This document shows, piece after piece, positions 37,391 through 49,084 of a stretch of DNA of 64,000 nt. Numbering within the stretch: the stretch's first letter is position 1; the number at the start of each line of letters is the position of its first letter. The stretch lies in assembly GCF_028858725.1 (NCBI RefSeq), contig NC_084760.1, positions 78,312,367-78,376,366 of the forward strand, given 5' to 3'. The stretch is from Colius striatus (Eukaryota > Chordata > Aves > Coliiformes > Coliidae). A program made the position numbers and the translations under genes. Under the pieces are notes generated by a model. The model was given only the letters and a program-made list of their open reading frames with translations, was not told the origin of the DNA and ran no database searches.

Positions 37391-38600
37391 ACAGGCAGCC
37401 CCCTGAGCCCACCGCCTCGCCGGCACCCCTTACTCCCACCCCTCGATCACGGCCTCTTCGCTAGCACTCATCCCAGCAGGGGTCCCAAAGCCCCCACAAG
37501 ACTTCCCACGCGGTGCAAAGGCAGTCCCAGCTTTGCCTTTCATGCCAAGCTGGGGTCCCTCCATCCAGCCCCTCACCCCAGCCTCAGGCCTGCCCTGGCT
37601 GTCGTTGCAGGGTCTCCTCGCGACCCCCGGTGCCGAGCAGCCAGCCTAACCGCCGCTGACCAAGCAGATAGAAATCAGGAGGCAGCACAGACAGCAGCTG
37701 CTTACCTTTACTGCCTGGTCTCCCACCCTCAGGAAAACCCTCAGGTCGTAGCTTCAAGCACCTCCTTAAAGCCACAAAGTCCTCTCGCAGCCAGGCGAGA
37801 TAGGGGAGATAATAACTCAGCTTCTCCTCTAGGGAGCCATGGGCCTGAAGCTTTGAAAAAAAAGATCCATACCTGCCAGGAGCAGAGTGAGTTATCAGTC
37901 AGCCATAGTCCCTGCTCAGAGGAAACCCTCCCAGAGCTGAGCAGCCCACTCCTGGAGGAGTCACTGAGGGGCAGCCCCTTTCCCCTGGCAATCCCTTTCC
38001 AGTTGCCCATTGGGGAGGGCCTGGACTCTCTGTTTACAGTGCTCTGTTCATGCAATGGGGCAATCCCTGCCTGGGTCTTATTCCACGTCCGTTACTATGA
38101 CTAACAACAATAAAGCTGTGCCCCTACCCCTGTCAGAGGACCCTCTCCCTTCCTTCCCTCATCTTGCTAGAAAGGGTTATACCTGGGCAGCAAAGATGGC
38201 AACTCCACACCCCAGCAGGAAGCAAGCAGCCTTGCAGGGTGCCCATGGACAGACCTCTGGGCTCAGGCATGGGCGAGCAGGAGCAGTGGCCTCCCTGGCC
38301 AAGTCTCCCCTCTGGCAGCATCCCAGCTCTCCCTCTTTGTCCACCAGAGCTTCCCCTGCCAGAACTAAAACCCCAGGGGAGAAGGAGAAGAGGAAGGAGG
38401 TGAATTTGGACCAGCCTCACAGAACAACCTGCAGGCGGGTCAGCGTGTGTGATGCGTGTGCAGGTGGGAGACCTCGGGCTTGAGGCTGAATGGGGAGCAC
38501 TGTCTGAACATCTCTACCGGCGAGAGAGAGAGGGAGGGAGAGAGGGAGGGGGAAAAAAAACCTTGCGAGTGCAGCGTTTGCAAAATGAGCTGGTGGTAAA
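37391..38600. other. Possible terminal exon of an unannotated plus-strand transcript
   Basis: A plus-strand acceptor-like sequence (ctggctgtcgttgcag) occurs near 37596-37611. An AATAAA lies at 38109-38114, five bases after the end of a long open frame (37358-38104). That frame has no ATG, opening only with GTG, and shows no domain, so coding is not supported. A non-coding transcript or pure chance are both possible. A GA-rich tract lies at 38521-38560. Confidence 0.25.
38109..38114 (+). terminator. Canonical polyadenylation hexamer, orphan
   Basis: AATAAA on the plus strand lies 0.7 kb downstream of the CpG island at 36.8-37.4 kb. No firm transcript leads to it, and a lone hexamer is common by chance. 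Confidence 0.2.
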
Positions 38601-39569
38601 TAGCTGGAGGACAGACAGCGTCTCTGTACGTGAGGCGCGGCACGGAGAGCTGCACCTGAGCGAGGCCGGGCCGCCGCTCGCTCCGGCACCACACGTCATT
38701 CACCGCCGCATCCTCCCCGCTCCGCTCCCGCCCTGCACCGGCTCCCCTGCCTCCGCCGCACACGGGCAGCGGGGAAAATGGGCTTCCCCCACAAACACCC
38801 GGCACAGCCACAAAGCAGAGAGCCGGGAGAGGCACGGCTGAACTTGATTCAAGGTCCAGCTCGTGCCTACGCGTGTTCCGGAGGGCATTCAGCAGCACAA
38901 GGCTCCAGATCGCCTTTCGCTGCCCCTTGAGCTCAGCCTCTCCCTACGCCTCTGCTCAGGCATTTTCTTCGCCGAGCAACGGCAGCCGTGTTGCCAACGC
39001 TTCCCTCCTTGCAACTGTGTCTCTCTCTACCCAAATCCCTTTGTTCCCCTTGCAGGGCAGCCACCTTCTACATTTCGCAGCGAGAGGCCGAGGCCCAACA
39101 CAACTCATCACACCTGGCGTGCTCCACGCAGGAGACTACCTCCCCTCCTCATCCCCCCCGCTATGAAAAGGCCAGCCAAAATTCACACAGCGCCCGAGAA
39201 ACGCAGCTACCTTCCCCCGTGCCGTAGGCGAAGGAGCAGAAGCCGCCCTTCCCTTACAGCGAGGGGTATCGGTTACAGCAGAAGCAGCCATCGGTTCGCG
39301 ATTTCGCGAGGTTCGCTCCCCAGCCGCACGGCCCTTGCCGGGCCCGCGGGCGCTGCCGAGCGGCCCCGCAGCCCCTGCTCCGTGGGAAGGCCGGCACCCG
39401 CCTGACACCCTGTGGCCACCGCTCGCCTTGCAGGGCGACGGGGAGCCAGCCGGGGCCGGCCCCGGGGCGGATGGGCACTCCGAGGCTCTGGAGAGGGGGG
39501 GAAGGAGGGAGGGCTGCGTGGGAGTGGGCACACAAGGGCTCGCCGAGACTGACTTTTGGCAGGGCAGAG
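38600..39569 (+). promoter_or_regulatory. Orphan CpG island with strong plus-strand splice donor
   Basis: CpG-rich sequence extends about 0.9 kb and its right edge has GGCAGAG/gtaaga, a near-perfect plus-strand donor with GT at 39570-39571. This looks like the first exon of a spliced transcript. No protein similarity was recognised in any frame, and no downstream exon could be assigned. A long non-coding RNA or a bird gene I do not recognise are both possible. Confidence 0.45.
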
Positions 39570-39654
39570 GTAAGAAGAGCGGGGAGAAGCTGCAAGCTCA
39601 GCGCGAGCCTGACTCCTGCCCTTCGCTGTCCAGCCATGAAATGCTACACATTTT

Positions 39655-39660
39655 AATAAA
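39655..39660 (+). terminator. Polyadenylation hexamer just inside the putative intron
   Basis: AATAAA lies 85 bases after the donor at 39570 and is followed by a CA/GT-rich stretch (cacacacacgtgtccc). If the CpG island is a promoter, this could give short, prematurely ended transcripts unless U1 protects it. Confidence 0.2.
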
Positions 39661-39699
39661 GCGGCACACACACGTGTCCCAGCAGTGTCCGTAAGTGCC

Positions 39700-42355
39700 C
39701 ATGGATCCAGCCCAGAGTGTCCAAGAGGAAAAGAATTTCAATGTACTGCTACCTGATGGCCCAGCCTCATATGAGAGCACAAGACTTCTTGCTCTACAGG
39801 CAGTGTGTGACAGCAGGAGCTGCTATGAGAATGCCTCAACACAGACCAGAGGACCCCAAGAACATCCGTGTGGGTTTCAAGCCCCTCAGAGAGTCCTGCC
39901 CATTGCGTGGCAGGGCCCTTCTCCTGCCCTTCCACAGCTTTGTTCACCTCCTGCCAGTAGGCTGAATTTCCACTCACCAAAGCACAAAGCTTGGGGTCTA
40001 TGCAGGGGCTGCACAGGAGTAAAACCCAGTCCTCTGCACCCCAGCGACCCCACACGGTGCCCGTTTGCTGCACCCACCTCTGAGGTGTGAGGGTCAGAGC
40101 AGACCTGTATGGCAGATGTCCCACACCACTCAGGGTGGATACACTTCTGCAAGAGTGGAAATTCAGCAATTCCCAATGCTCAGAGCTGATCCCACGGCAC
40201 ATCTGAGGCACTGCCAGCAACTGCCACACTGCAGGACCCCAACCAACAGCAGCAGGGCACGAGGCTGGCACTCACCCTTCCCATGAAGGCAGGAGGAATG
40301 GCCCCATGTGGTACTCCAGGGGAGTTTCCTGACCCTCAGCATCCCCTCCTGCACAGATAGCTGGGCTCTACCCTCATTCCTGGAAAAGCTGCCCAGATGC
40401 TGGGAGCAAGGGAAGGTGAAGGTGTTTGCTGAGAGGTCTTTGTGAACCAAGCCACCTGGGAGCAAGCAGCCCTTGTTCCAGGTGCTGACACAGGTACCCA
40501 AGCAAAGCCCTGCAACCTTCATGAGAAACCTTGTCTCTGCTTTGGAGGTGATCCTCTGGATCCCTTTCCTTCCCTGCCTCCCTTCTCCATTTTTCAAACC
40601 CCAATGGCTGTCCCACTCTTGCTCCGCTCGGAGCTGTGGCACAGGCCCTCCAGGTGCCACCAAGCTCGGAGCCTGGCTCTCTGGCAGGTACCTCAGCAGT
40701 GCCCAGGGAGGTGGTGACCCCTAGCCCTGTCATACTGCTCACAGCACTCACAGCCTCCCCCAGCCATCCCACCTCTGCACACCTCTGCAGGGACAGAGAC
40801 CAGTTCCCATCCCCAGGCCTTCTCAGGGCAGAGCTTGCCTTGCTGTAGAGCCCGTGGGCAGTGGGGCAGTTGGGCTATCAGCTGCTCTCGCTTCTCCAGC
40901 TTCAGTTTCTATAAAGGGGCTGCAGTTGTGAGGTATTTTGACGTGATGCTCTGCCCCAGCACATCCCTCTGGCCAGAGCCCAGCGGGGAGCACTGGAGAC
41001 ATTCAGATAGCGCATTGCAGAGGAACCATTTTCATTAAAAACAATGCTCTGGTCAGTGGGACATGGGCCTCTTTGGGGATACAGGGAGGAGTAGGGAGCT
41101 GAGTGAGTGATGTGGGTGGAAGATGCGTCTGCTTAGGATTAGCTCTGGGCTCAGAGTTGGACCCAGCTTGGCAAGGAAAGTTGGAAGTGGTGCTAGTGTT
41201 TGCTGCCTGGTGGCCCCACCATAGGGTTGGTGTTTCCTGACCAGTGGCCTCACCATGGGGCTGGTGTTCCTAGTAATGCTTACAGTGCCCTGGAAGCCCA
41301 GCACAAACCAAGCGGACTCCCTCTCCCAAATTCCAAGCATTTGCTGCACCCCACTACCAATCCCTCTCCCGGCAGAAAAGGAGGGTGTCTGTGAACTGCT
41401 TATGGATGTTTGGGGGTACAGAGGACTCGTGATGGCTCTCCATCTCTGCCAGAAAACAAAATTAAAAGCTCAGGAGGGCCCTGCACCTGGGAGGGTTATT
41501 GCAGTGTGGCAGGGAGCCAGCACAGCCAGAGCCATCTCCTGGAGGCAGGAACGACCATGAGGGCTGCTGTCCTTCCCCATGAGCAGCAAAGCCTTGCTGT
41601 GCTCTCAGCTTGGGTGGCAGAGAGGATCCCTCTCTGTCAGGGAAGACCAGAAACAAATAGTGAGGGAGAGCAGGGTTTGAGGAGGAATCAGGCAAGATTT
41701 TTCCTCACATAAAAGAGTGTGATCCACAGAGACTCAGAGGCCTGAAAGAGGGCCAAGCTCTGGTATCCATCTTAAAGAGCCTCTCTCAGGCTGGCACTCA
41801 GCTAGAACATAGTCCACCTGGCTAGCTGTGATCCTTCTGCCTTCACCCGATGTTCTCAGATGCTCGGGAGAAAAAGCTCCCAGACACCAAACTACATGGC
41901 TTGGAGGAATTTGTCTCCCTCCAAGCACCCTCTGGGCCCATTTTCTTCTCCTGGGACAGCTGCGGAAAGCAATGGCTGGGCCTTCCATGGCGGGCCTGCC
42001 TGCAGTCATACCCTGCCAGGAGTCAGAGGTGAAACAGCCTCCAGCCACTCACCAGAGGCGGGTGACAGTGAGTGGCACCACGCTCCTGTCCCAGCAAGGA
42101 TGTGTCCTGCTGCCTCCCCACCTCAGCCGGCAGCAGCCCAGCCACACAAACCCACGATTACATTGCAGGCAGTGCTGGTAGCACTGCTAGCCCGTGCTGC
42201 TGGACATTGTGAAGAGACCTGTTTGCCAAGCAGTGCCAAGGAGATGGAGGGAGCATGGCAGGAGAGTGACTGGCATGGGATGGAGGTGGGGGAGCTACGC
42301 TGCCGGCCCTCAGCACTGCCTGGCGAGGCAGCAAGGAAAGGGTGGAGAACGACTA
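39700..42355. other. Intergenic or intronic, nothing recognised
   Basis: This is single-copy DNA. A short phrase at 40698-40717 resembles CR1 (tgcccagggaggtggtgacc), but neighbouring CR1 sequence is absent, so no element is called. Confidence 0.5.
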
Positions 42356-42359
42356 CGTG

Positions 42360-42490
42360 ATGCTTCGCAGGGAGAACTGATCTTATTAATAAAAGCTGCT
42401 TCTTCACAAGGCCTTGATAATCTCTCTTGCTGCAGATTATTTACAGCTGTGGAATTTAATACTCCAATGAACAAAGCTCCCTAAAGTGGA
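42360..42490. promoter_or_regulatory. Candidate conserved non-coding element
   Basis: A compact AT-rich block (cttattaataaaagctgctt, attatttacagctgtggaat) contains a CAGCTG E-box and homeodomain-like ATTA cores in otherwise GC-rich sequence. The call rests on texture only. Confidence 0.25.
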
Positions 42491-45400
42491 GAGGGAGCAA
42501 GCAGACTGTTAACCCTTCTGCATGGCACCAGGGGCTGTCAGCACGGCTCTGATGTCTCAATGCAGTGTAGCCACAGGCTGCCACAGCCCCACCAGGTCTC
42601 AGCAACCAAGCCAGGCTGATGTTTGGCAGAAAGTCAACCCAAAGCCCATTCAAACACTTGGAGAGGGAGAACACCTCTGAATTAGAGAAAACCTAAACAG
42701 AGAGTAATGCTCAGAGACAGAGGCTGGAGCAGGGCTGGGGGCTGTGTCATCAGTGAGGTGGTGCTGCTTTACACTGCTGCATAAGCACTTGACCTTGCAG
42801 ATAGCAGGCCAACAAACACAAATCCCCAGATTGAAAAGATTGCTGGCCCCAGCTAAGTTACTCACCCCACACATTCAGCGTCAGGTGTGTGTGAAACCAA
42901 GTGAGCTAAGCCTGGAGAGCCTTGCTCTGGGTCTGCAAGCCCGGCAGGGTCACAGACTGCAGCACAGCACTTCCTCTGCTACCCCAGGCACCAGAAAGCC
43001 CATGGTTTAAGTATATGCTTCAATATGCTCTGCAATGTACCCCCTTCCTCAGCATGTCTTGAAATTCAGTGCATCTCAGGATGAGGGCATAGGACCCATC
43101 AGACTTGGCTTATTTTTCTGAGAGAATTGGGTGGGCTTGAGGCCCAGCCTGGTAAAAGCAGGCGTGAGAAGGATGTATAGGAAGGACTGGTTAATTGTAC
43201 AGGCTGGTTGTCCCACCAGCGCCTGAGCCTGGTTTGAGTGTGTTCACCGCTGAATGGTTTGGGCTCAAGGGAGGAACCAGGGGAAGGGGTGGGCAAAGAG
43301 GTGGAGAAAGAAAGGCAAACACCAGGCCTCGTTCATGTGCTGAAATACATTAACCATCCCACAACAAATTGGCAGACTGTGGAGCTGTAAATACAGCCTG
43401 GTTTTGGTCTCCACCTCTCTTGGCATGTCTGTTCTTCAGACATTCCCTAAGGACCACACAAACCCAGTGCTGCACAGAATGAAGGGTCACAGTAGCACCC
43501 TTACTGTAAACTACATAACTATAATCTCTGGACATGATAAACAGTCCCTATCTCCCCCACAGAGACCATGTAGGAAAAAGCAGAGCTATGGCAGAATGAG
43601 GGAGGGATTTGCTATCCTCTCAGTCAATAAAGCCCCGCTCCTTGAAGCACAGAAAACACAGAGCTCAGGCACCAACTTGTGAGCTTCTTAGGATGGTACT
43701 CCCTCTGTTTCCCAACAGCATTTGTCCATTGCACGGGGCCAGAGCAGCCTACACCTGCCCTAAAGCCACAGTATGTGCCTCACAGGTTATGCAGCCCCTT
43801 TGCTCATGATTTGCAAGACCCCTCCTTACAGCTCATCCCTCACCTGCCTGATGCCATACAGCACGGATCTTTCGGGGCTCTTCCGCATGCTGCAAGCACC
43901 CCACGTAGGAGGAGCTGGGGGTTGTAGAAGGGAGCTCAGCCCAGCCTCAGGAGGCCCAAAATTTGTGTTGGAGACCCTCTCTCACAGGCAGGACCAGCCT
44001 GGCTTTCCTCACCCCCCTGCCCCAGTGCCCGAGCTGTCAAGTGTCTGGGGGGAACTCCCTCTGTGGCTCTGGGTTTGCTACCCCAAGAGATCCCCGTGTC
44101 CTCAGCTCACCCCTCTGCAGGTGAGGCCACCTGGGGACTCATCCCTCCTCAGCCAGGCAGAGCCCAGGCACATCAAGTGGCAGACTTGTGAAGCCAGTTA
44201 AACCAGCTATTTACTGCTGTAAACACTATGAAATGGAGAATTGAAGCTTCTTAGGGCTGTCTAGGGCCTCCTGGAGAAGGGCCAAGAGCTGAGCACAAAC
44301 CTCAGGAAACAAGGGTAAAGATAATATCTACCATCCTACCACCTCCTCTGCTCTTTATCTACCCCTCTGTGCAACAAATTTTGTATCATCAATGAACTGG
44401 AGCCTTTCCCACCACTCCAGACACACAAAGAGGATCTTGTGCCTTGTTTTGAAGAGGAACTTAGAGATCGTTAGGGGCAAAGCTCAAGTGGCTGGGCAGC
44501 ACGCAACCATTTTCTCTGCTCCAGACCCGGATGAATGCAAAAGCCCAAAAGCTCATCATGCAGAAGTAACAGCCCCTCCTACACTGGAGGTGGGTACCAC
44601 CTTCCCAAACCTCCCATGCATCCCAGGCAGCTTGCACCAGATCATGGAGCAAAGGATGAAAGTCAGGACAAAACAACACTCAGGGACCTGAAGCTTGGTG
44701 ATAAGAAATGAGCTCTGGCCTGTTCAGCTTTAGCCATCCCTGGTGAACCAAGAGTGGTCTGCTGTTGTCAGTGCCTTCAGAGAGCTGCTGCTGGGCATCC
44801 CACTGCATCTCCTTCTGCCCCATTCCAGCATAGGGTGCCTGTTGGGGTGAGCAGGACTAGGATATGAGGAACACCTGCGCCTGTCTGACCTCCTGGTTGC
44901 AGAAGGTGGAACACACTCAGCAGTATGTATACCCCCTTTAATGCTTGACTGCTGCTCTCTCAACCAACAAAACATTCCTCATTTCAGAGCTGAGAATGGA
45001 CCACCATCATTTCCAATCCGTGCATCATAATGTCCCTGAAATGGGAGGATTTATTTTTACCTCCTCCTGGGTCAGCCCCCAGTCTCACAAGCTAGAGCAA
45101 CAAATCCTTTAATCCCAAGAGATGCATCTAATACGGGAAACTGCATCAGGATGCCATGGTCACAAGTGGGGTCTGCCAGAGGAGGAGGTTTTGTTCAGAG
45201 TCTGGGCCACATGGCCATGGCGTAAGAACCACAATGGCCCTCTTTGGCCAAGGGTAACCTTACCAAAGTTGGGAGGTTTCAGCTCTCAAGGGCTGAAGGT
45301 CAGCTACCATCCACATTCATACTGAGGAGGTAGAGCAGTAGTCAAGAAGCCCATCAAAGCATTGCCCTTGGTTTTGGTGTGAGGACATCCCCAACAGAGG

Positions 45401-45785
45401 GGACTGCTGTACAAAGGGTCAGAGATGAGAATTTTCTTGGGGTGGCCCAACCTTGGCTCACTCCTTTTCCTCCCATGCCCTGGTAGAGCCTAGCAAGAAG
45501 AGTAGCTGGCAGGCCTGAATGCAGCTTCACCTCTTCTCCCCACACTCTACAAGCAGCCTGAGGTACAGTTGGGTCATCACTGGCAGCATCTCAGTACGTG
45601 GGACAGGATGCCTGCCAAGCCCTTCCCAGAGCTTCCCTGTCTGGTATCTGTGCCACAATAATCGGGCACATCACTTCCCAACCTTTGGGGAGGGTGTATG
45701 GACTACTCATACTGAGCTCACTCACTCTAGCTGTCATGGAGCATCCAGGTTAATTTTGAGCTGCAGTAAGCAGTGAAGCTTCCTG
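42491..45785. other. Intergenic, nothing recognised
   Basis: No supported gene, transposon or regulatory element was seen. Confidence 0.5.
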
Positions 45786-45789
45786 ATGC

Positions 45790-46090
45790 TCTGGAGCAAT
45801 GAATTCCATGGGGCAACTTGTGCTCTGGGTGAAAGGAAAAATGAAAAGAAAGTTAATTTTATTTCCTCCACCAGCTTGTGTGATTGAATGTCACCTCCAC
45901 TGTGCTCTCAGAGAGGGTGAATGGATGTGTCTGATGTGCTCTGTATCTTTATTTTTATCCTTCTATCATGAGCCCTCAGAAATCTTCCTTCTCTCCAGGC
46001 TACACGCTCATGAGCTTTCCAATTGTATTGTCTTGTCAGAGAGTGTACCTGTGACAGGGCTAGGAAAATTCCCATCTGCTATCCCTGACA
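45790..46090 (-). mobile_element. Probable ancient CR1/L3-like LINE remnant
   Basis: Read on the plus strand, the order of phrases matches the reverse complement of old amniote CR1/L3 elements as I recall them: gaattccatggggcaacttg, tgctctgggtgaaagg, agagagggtgaatg, ccttctatcatgagcc, then ttctctccaggctacacgct. Each phrase is degraded, as expected for an insertion far older than the avian CR1 copies here. Confidence 0.5.
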
Positions 46091-46094
46091 GCTT

Positions 46095-48830
46095 CTGAGA
46101 TAAGCTCACCAGCCTGGCCTGTACTAGACACTGCGTGCACTTGAGGCTCCCCCACTGATTCATGCAGCAGTATTGACTAGGTTCACTATCATTCACCACC
46201 CCATTTCTTACACTGGAGAAGCTACACAGAAAATGAGGTGACATGGCTGCAGTCGGTGATAACTCACTCATGGGAGAGCCCTCTGGGCAGTGACCACACA
46301 AGGTTCAACCTTGGGGCAGCCCCAGCCTCCTCCCCTCACTCCCAGCTCTTCACCTCTTGCAGCTCCTCTATGTTTCCCAGTACAAGTGTCCAGCCCACAC
46401 AGCCTCCCTGATAGACACTCTTCCCCTGCCCTTGTTCAGAGCAGTAGCTGCGAGGCCTCCGATCCAGCCATTTCCCGGTCCTCTTTGCTCTCCCTCGGTC
46501 ACAGGAACCCTAAACAGCACAGCAACATCTAGAAGAGAAACAGATGGCTAAAAAAAATGACAGCCCTCACTTGTCTCATTAGAAAGGCTCAGCAGTGTCC
46601 TCTAGCTGCCTCTCCCCAAGCAGAGAAGTAGAAAACACTGCTTAGCCTGCAAGTCCCATGGATGGCCTGAGGCTTGGTAAGCCTCTCCCTCAAGGAAGGG
46701 CATTTGGCATCTGTCTCCAGGTGAAAGGCCCTAGCAGCACCTTTCTATGCATTTTAAGGGATTGTTTTGCATCAGGAGAGTGGCCCAGCTGTGGGCCTCC
46801 CAAGAAAGCCAGGCTGTGCCTCCCCACTGCCTTGCTTTGCATCCCCCACCACCCAGCATCCCACCACTGGACAGGGCATTGTGTCCTTCCTCTCCCCACC
46901 ACAAGCAGCTGCCAGCCCTGTGGGAGTCACAGCCCCCTAGCAGATCTATCTTTCCACTGGCTTCACTAGCCCATCTCACCCTCACCAAAACAGAACAGGG
47001 GTAAGATGTGACACTGCTGTCCCCAGCCACTCAATGGCCCTCCATGGAGTCTGGGCTCAGCCTCAACCGGAGCTCCCTGGCTCTCACTGCATCTGTCCTA
47101 AGGCAGCAGGTCAGGCTCGGTCACCCCAAAGTCTCCCTCTTCCTCCTCCTCCTCACCAGCCACGGCTCCACCGCCCTGCTGCAGGCCAGCGGCTGGGGAA
47201 CGTGCTGATGGAGGGGGATTTTGGCTCCGGTGTGTCACTCAGGCTTAGGGGCCCACAGGGTGGCGTGGGGCCCGTGGGGTAGCAGCCAGGCAACACCATC
47301 ATGCCCACATTGCCACCTAGCCTCCCGCCCTGGGATGTGCAGCTCACAGCCCTCAGCACTGCACGGCCCTGCCAACCCAGCGCCGCTCGCTCTGCAGCCA
47401 AGCCCAGCCTCTTCAGACAGTGTTTTGCCCGTCTCCCCTTCCTCCCAGCCCCCAAAGCCACCAGCCGGTTCCCCCAGCTCTGCGGCCCATCCACCCTGCT
47501 GGCGCTGGGCCACGAGACAGGGCCGCCTGTCTCCCAGCCTCCGTCTCCAAGCAGATGGAAGGCATCAGGCCCCCGCTGCAGCCCTGGGGATAATGTGTCT
47601 CGCCCACTTCTATTCGGGGACAGCCCTTCTCCTGGCCAGCTAATCCCAGCACCCGCCTGTCTCCTTCCAGACCTCAGCCTTCACCAGAGAGCCCTGGTGC
47701 ATTTCTTTTCCGGGAAAGTATCTCCCCAAAGGCCATCCCTTGCTACCCATGCAGGATGCCCTAAAAAAAGCCCCCTCTCCCCGCAACTCCCATGGAAGAA
47801 TGTATGGGTACAAAGACCCTGTCATTGTCAGGGGAACAGGCACCCTCTCAGGAGCATCATCTGACACAAATACTACATCCAAACGTACAAGAATGGACAC
47901 TAACCCAGGGACCCAGTGGGAGTTGACCATGGAGGCACACTTGTAACAGGGCAAGAAGACCCTGGGAGGACTCTGCCTTCAGATTCCCTTTTCCTCTGCA
48001 GTGGGTGGCAGCTCCCCCAGAGGCTGGGCAGGAGAGAATTCCTCCCAAGAACCAACCCACACTGGGAAATTTTCCCATTTGCCATATAAAACCACATTAA
48101 TGGCACAATAATAAACATAAATAGAGAGGAGGGGAAAGAATGATCTTCTGGCAGCAGCTGAGGTGGGTGGTGTTTTGGTTTTTCTTCCTTTCTCTGAGGG
48201 AATTCACCCTGCTGGCCTGGAGCCATCCTTCAAGAAAAGGACATGCAAGAATTGCTGCCCACAGAGGAAATCACAGCTGATTACCTAGCAGAATGGATGC
48301 ACAAGGAAACATCTCCCATATGGGGACAACTCAATCTCAGGTGGATCCCAAAGATGGATGCCACAAATCAGAGCCCAGGAAACCCTGCAGCCACTCCTGG
48401 AACACCACTGCTCACTGCTCAGAAGCCTGGTGTGTCCAGACTGGAACAGCAGACAGTCTGGAAAATAAGAACAAGCAGATATTGTCCCCTGTGCTGAAAC
48501 AAGGGAGAGGACCTGGAATACAGAGCCTGCACAAAGGAAAACAGAGAGATGGGAAAACCTACATCAGGCCATGCAGACTGTGCCACTGCAGCAGTGCTGG
48601 GGCAGTTGGGGGCTGCCCATCCCACAGCCATGGCAGGGCTGAATCCAGTGGGATAGGTGGGAGCAGGCTGAGGGCTTGGCCAGGAGCCAGGCCCTTCTCC
48701 CCCTCCCCGTCCCGAGAGATGCTGCTACAGGCAGCACCTGGAATTTGCCGAGCACAGAGCTGTCACTGCAGGCCAGAGATTTCTGCCAAGGCCATGCTCC
48801 TCATTAGGGCAAGACGGGTGAGAACTGCAG
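46095..48830. other. Intergenic, nothing recognised
   Basis: GC-richer around 47.0-47.6 kb but without a clear CpG island. No gene or repeat is supported. Confidence 0.5.
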
Positions 48831-48834
48831 GAGA

Positions 48835-49080
48835 TGCTCTATGGGATATGCTTAGCTTAGCTGTCTGCATGTCTGCTTATTAAACGCTGCGGTTAAGGAT
48901 TTAGTTCCACATATCAGTTTCCTTAGGAATAAAGCATCGCTTCGCCTTTTAATCTCAAGTATGCTGCATTGTCTTGCCCGCTTCCTCTCGTGCCCTCTCC
49001 CCACGACCTCTTCCCCAGCAAAACGCTGGGAAGTTATTAGCAAATATTCTGTGAAATATTTAATATCTAAACAGCAGGGT
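48835..49080. promoter_or_regulatory. Candidate conserved non-coding element
   Basis: A unique block with retained CpGs (attaaacgctgcggttaagg, aagcatcgcttcgcctttta) is followed by an AT-rich stretch (gcaaatattctgtgaaatat). It has no repeat signature and lies about 2 kb past the 3' end of MRPL14. It is a good candidate for a distal enhancer, untested. Confidence 0.3.
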
Positions 49081-49084
49081 CCGT

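Noticed and set aside
40695-40735. CR1-like phrase tgcccagggaggtggtgacc
   Set aside because: The flanking sequence does not continue as CR1 on either side, so a chance match or unrecognisable relic is more likely.
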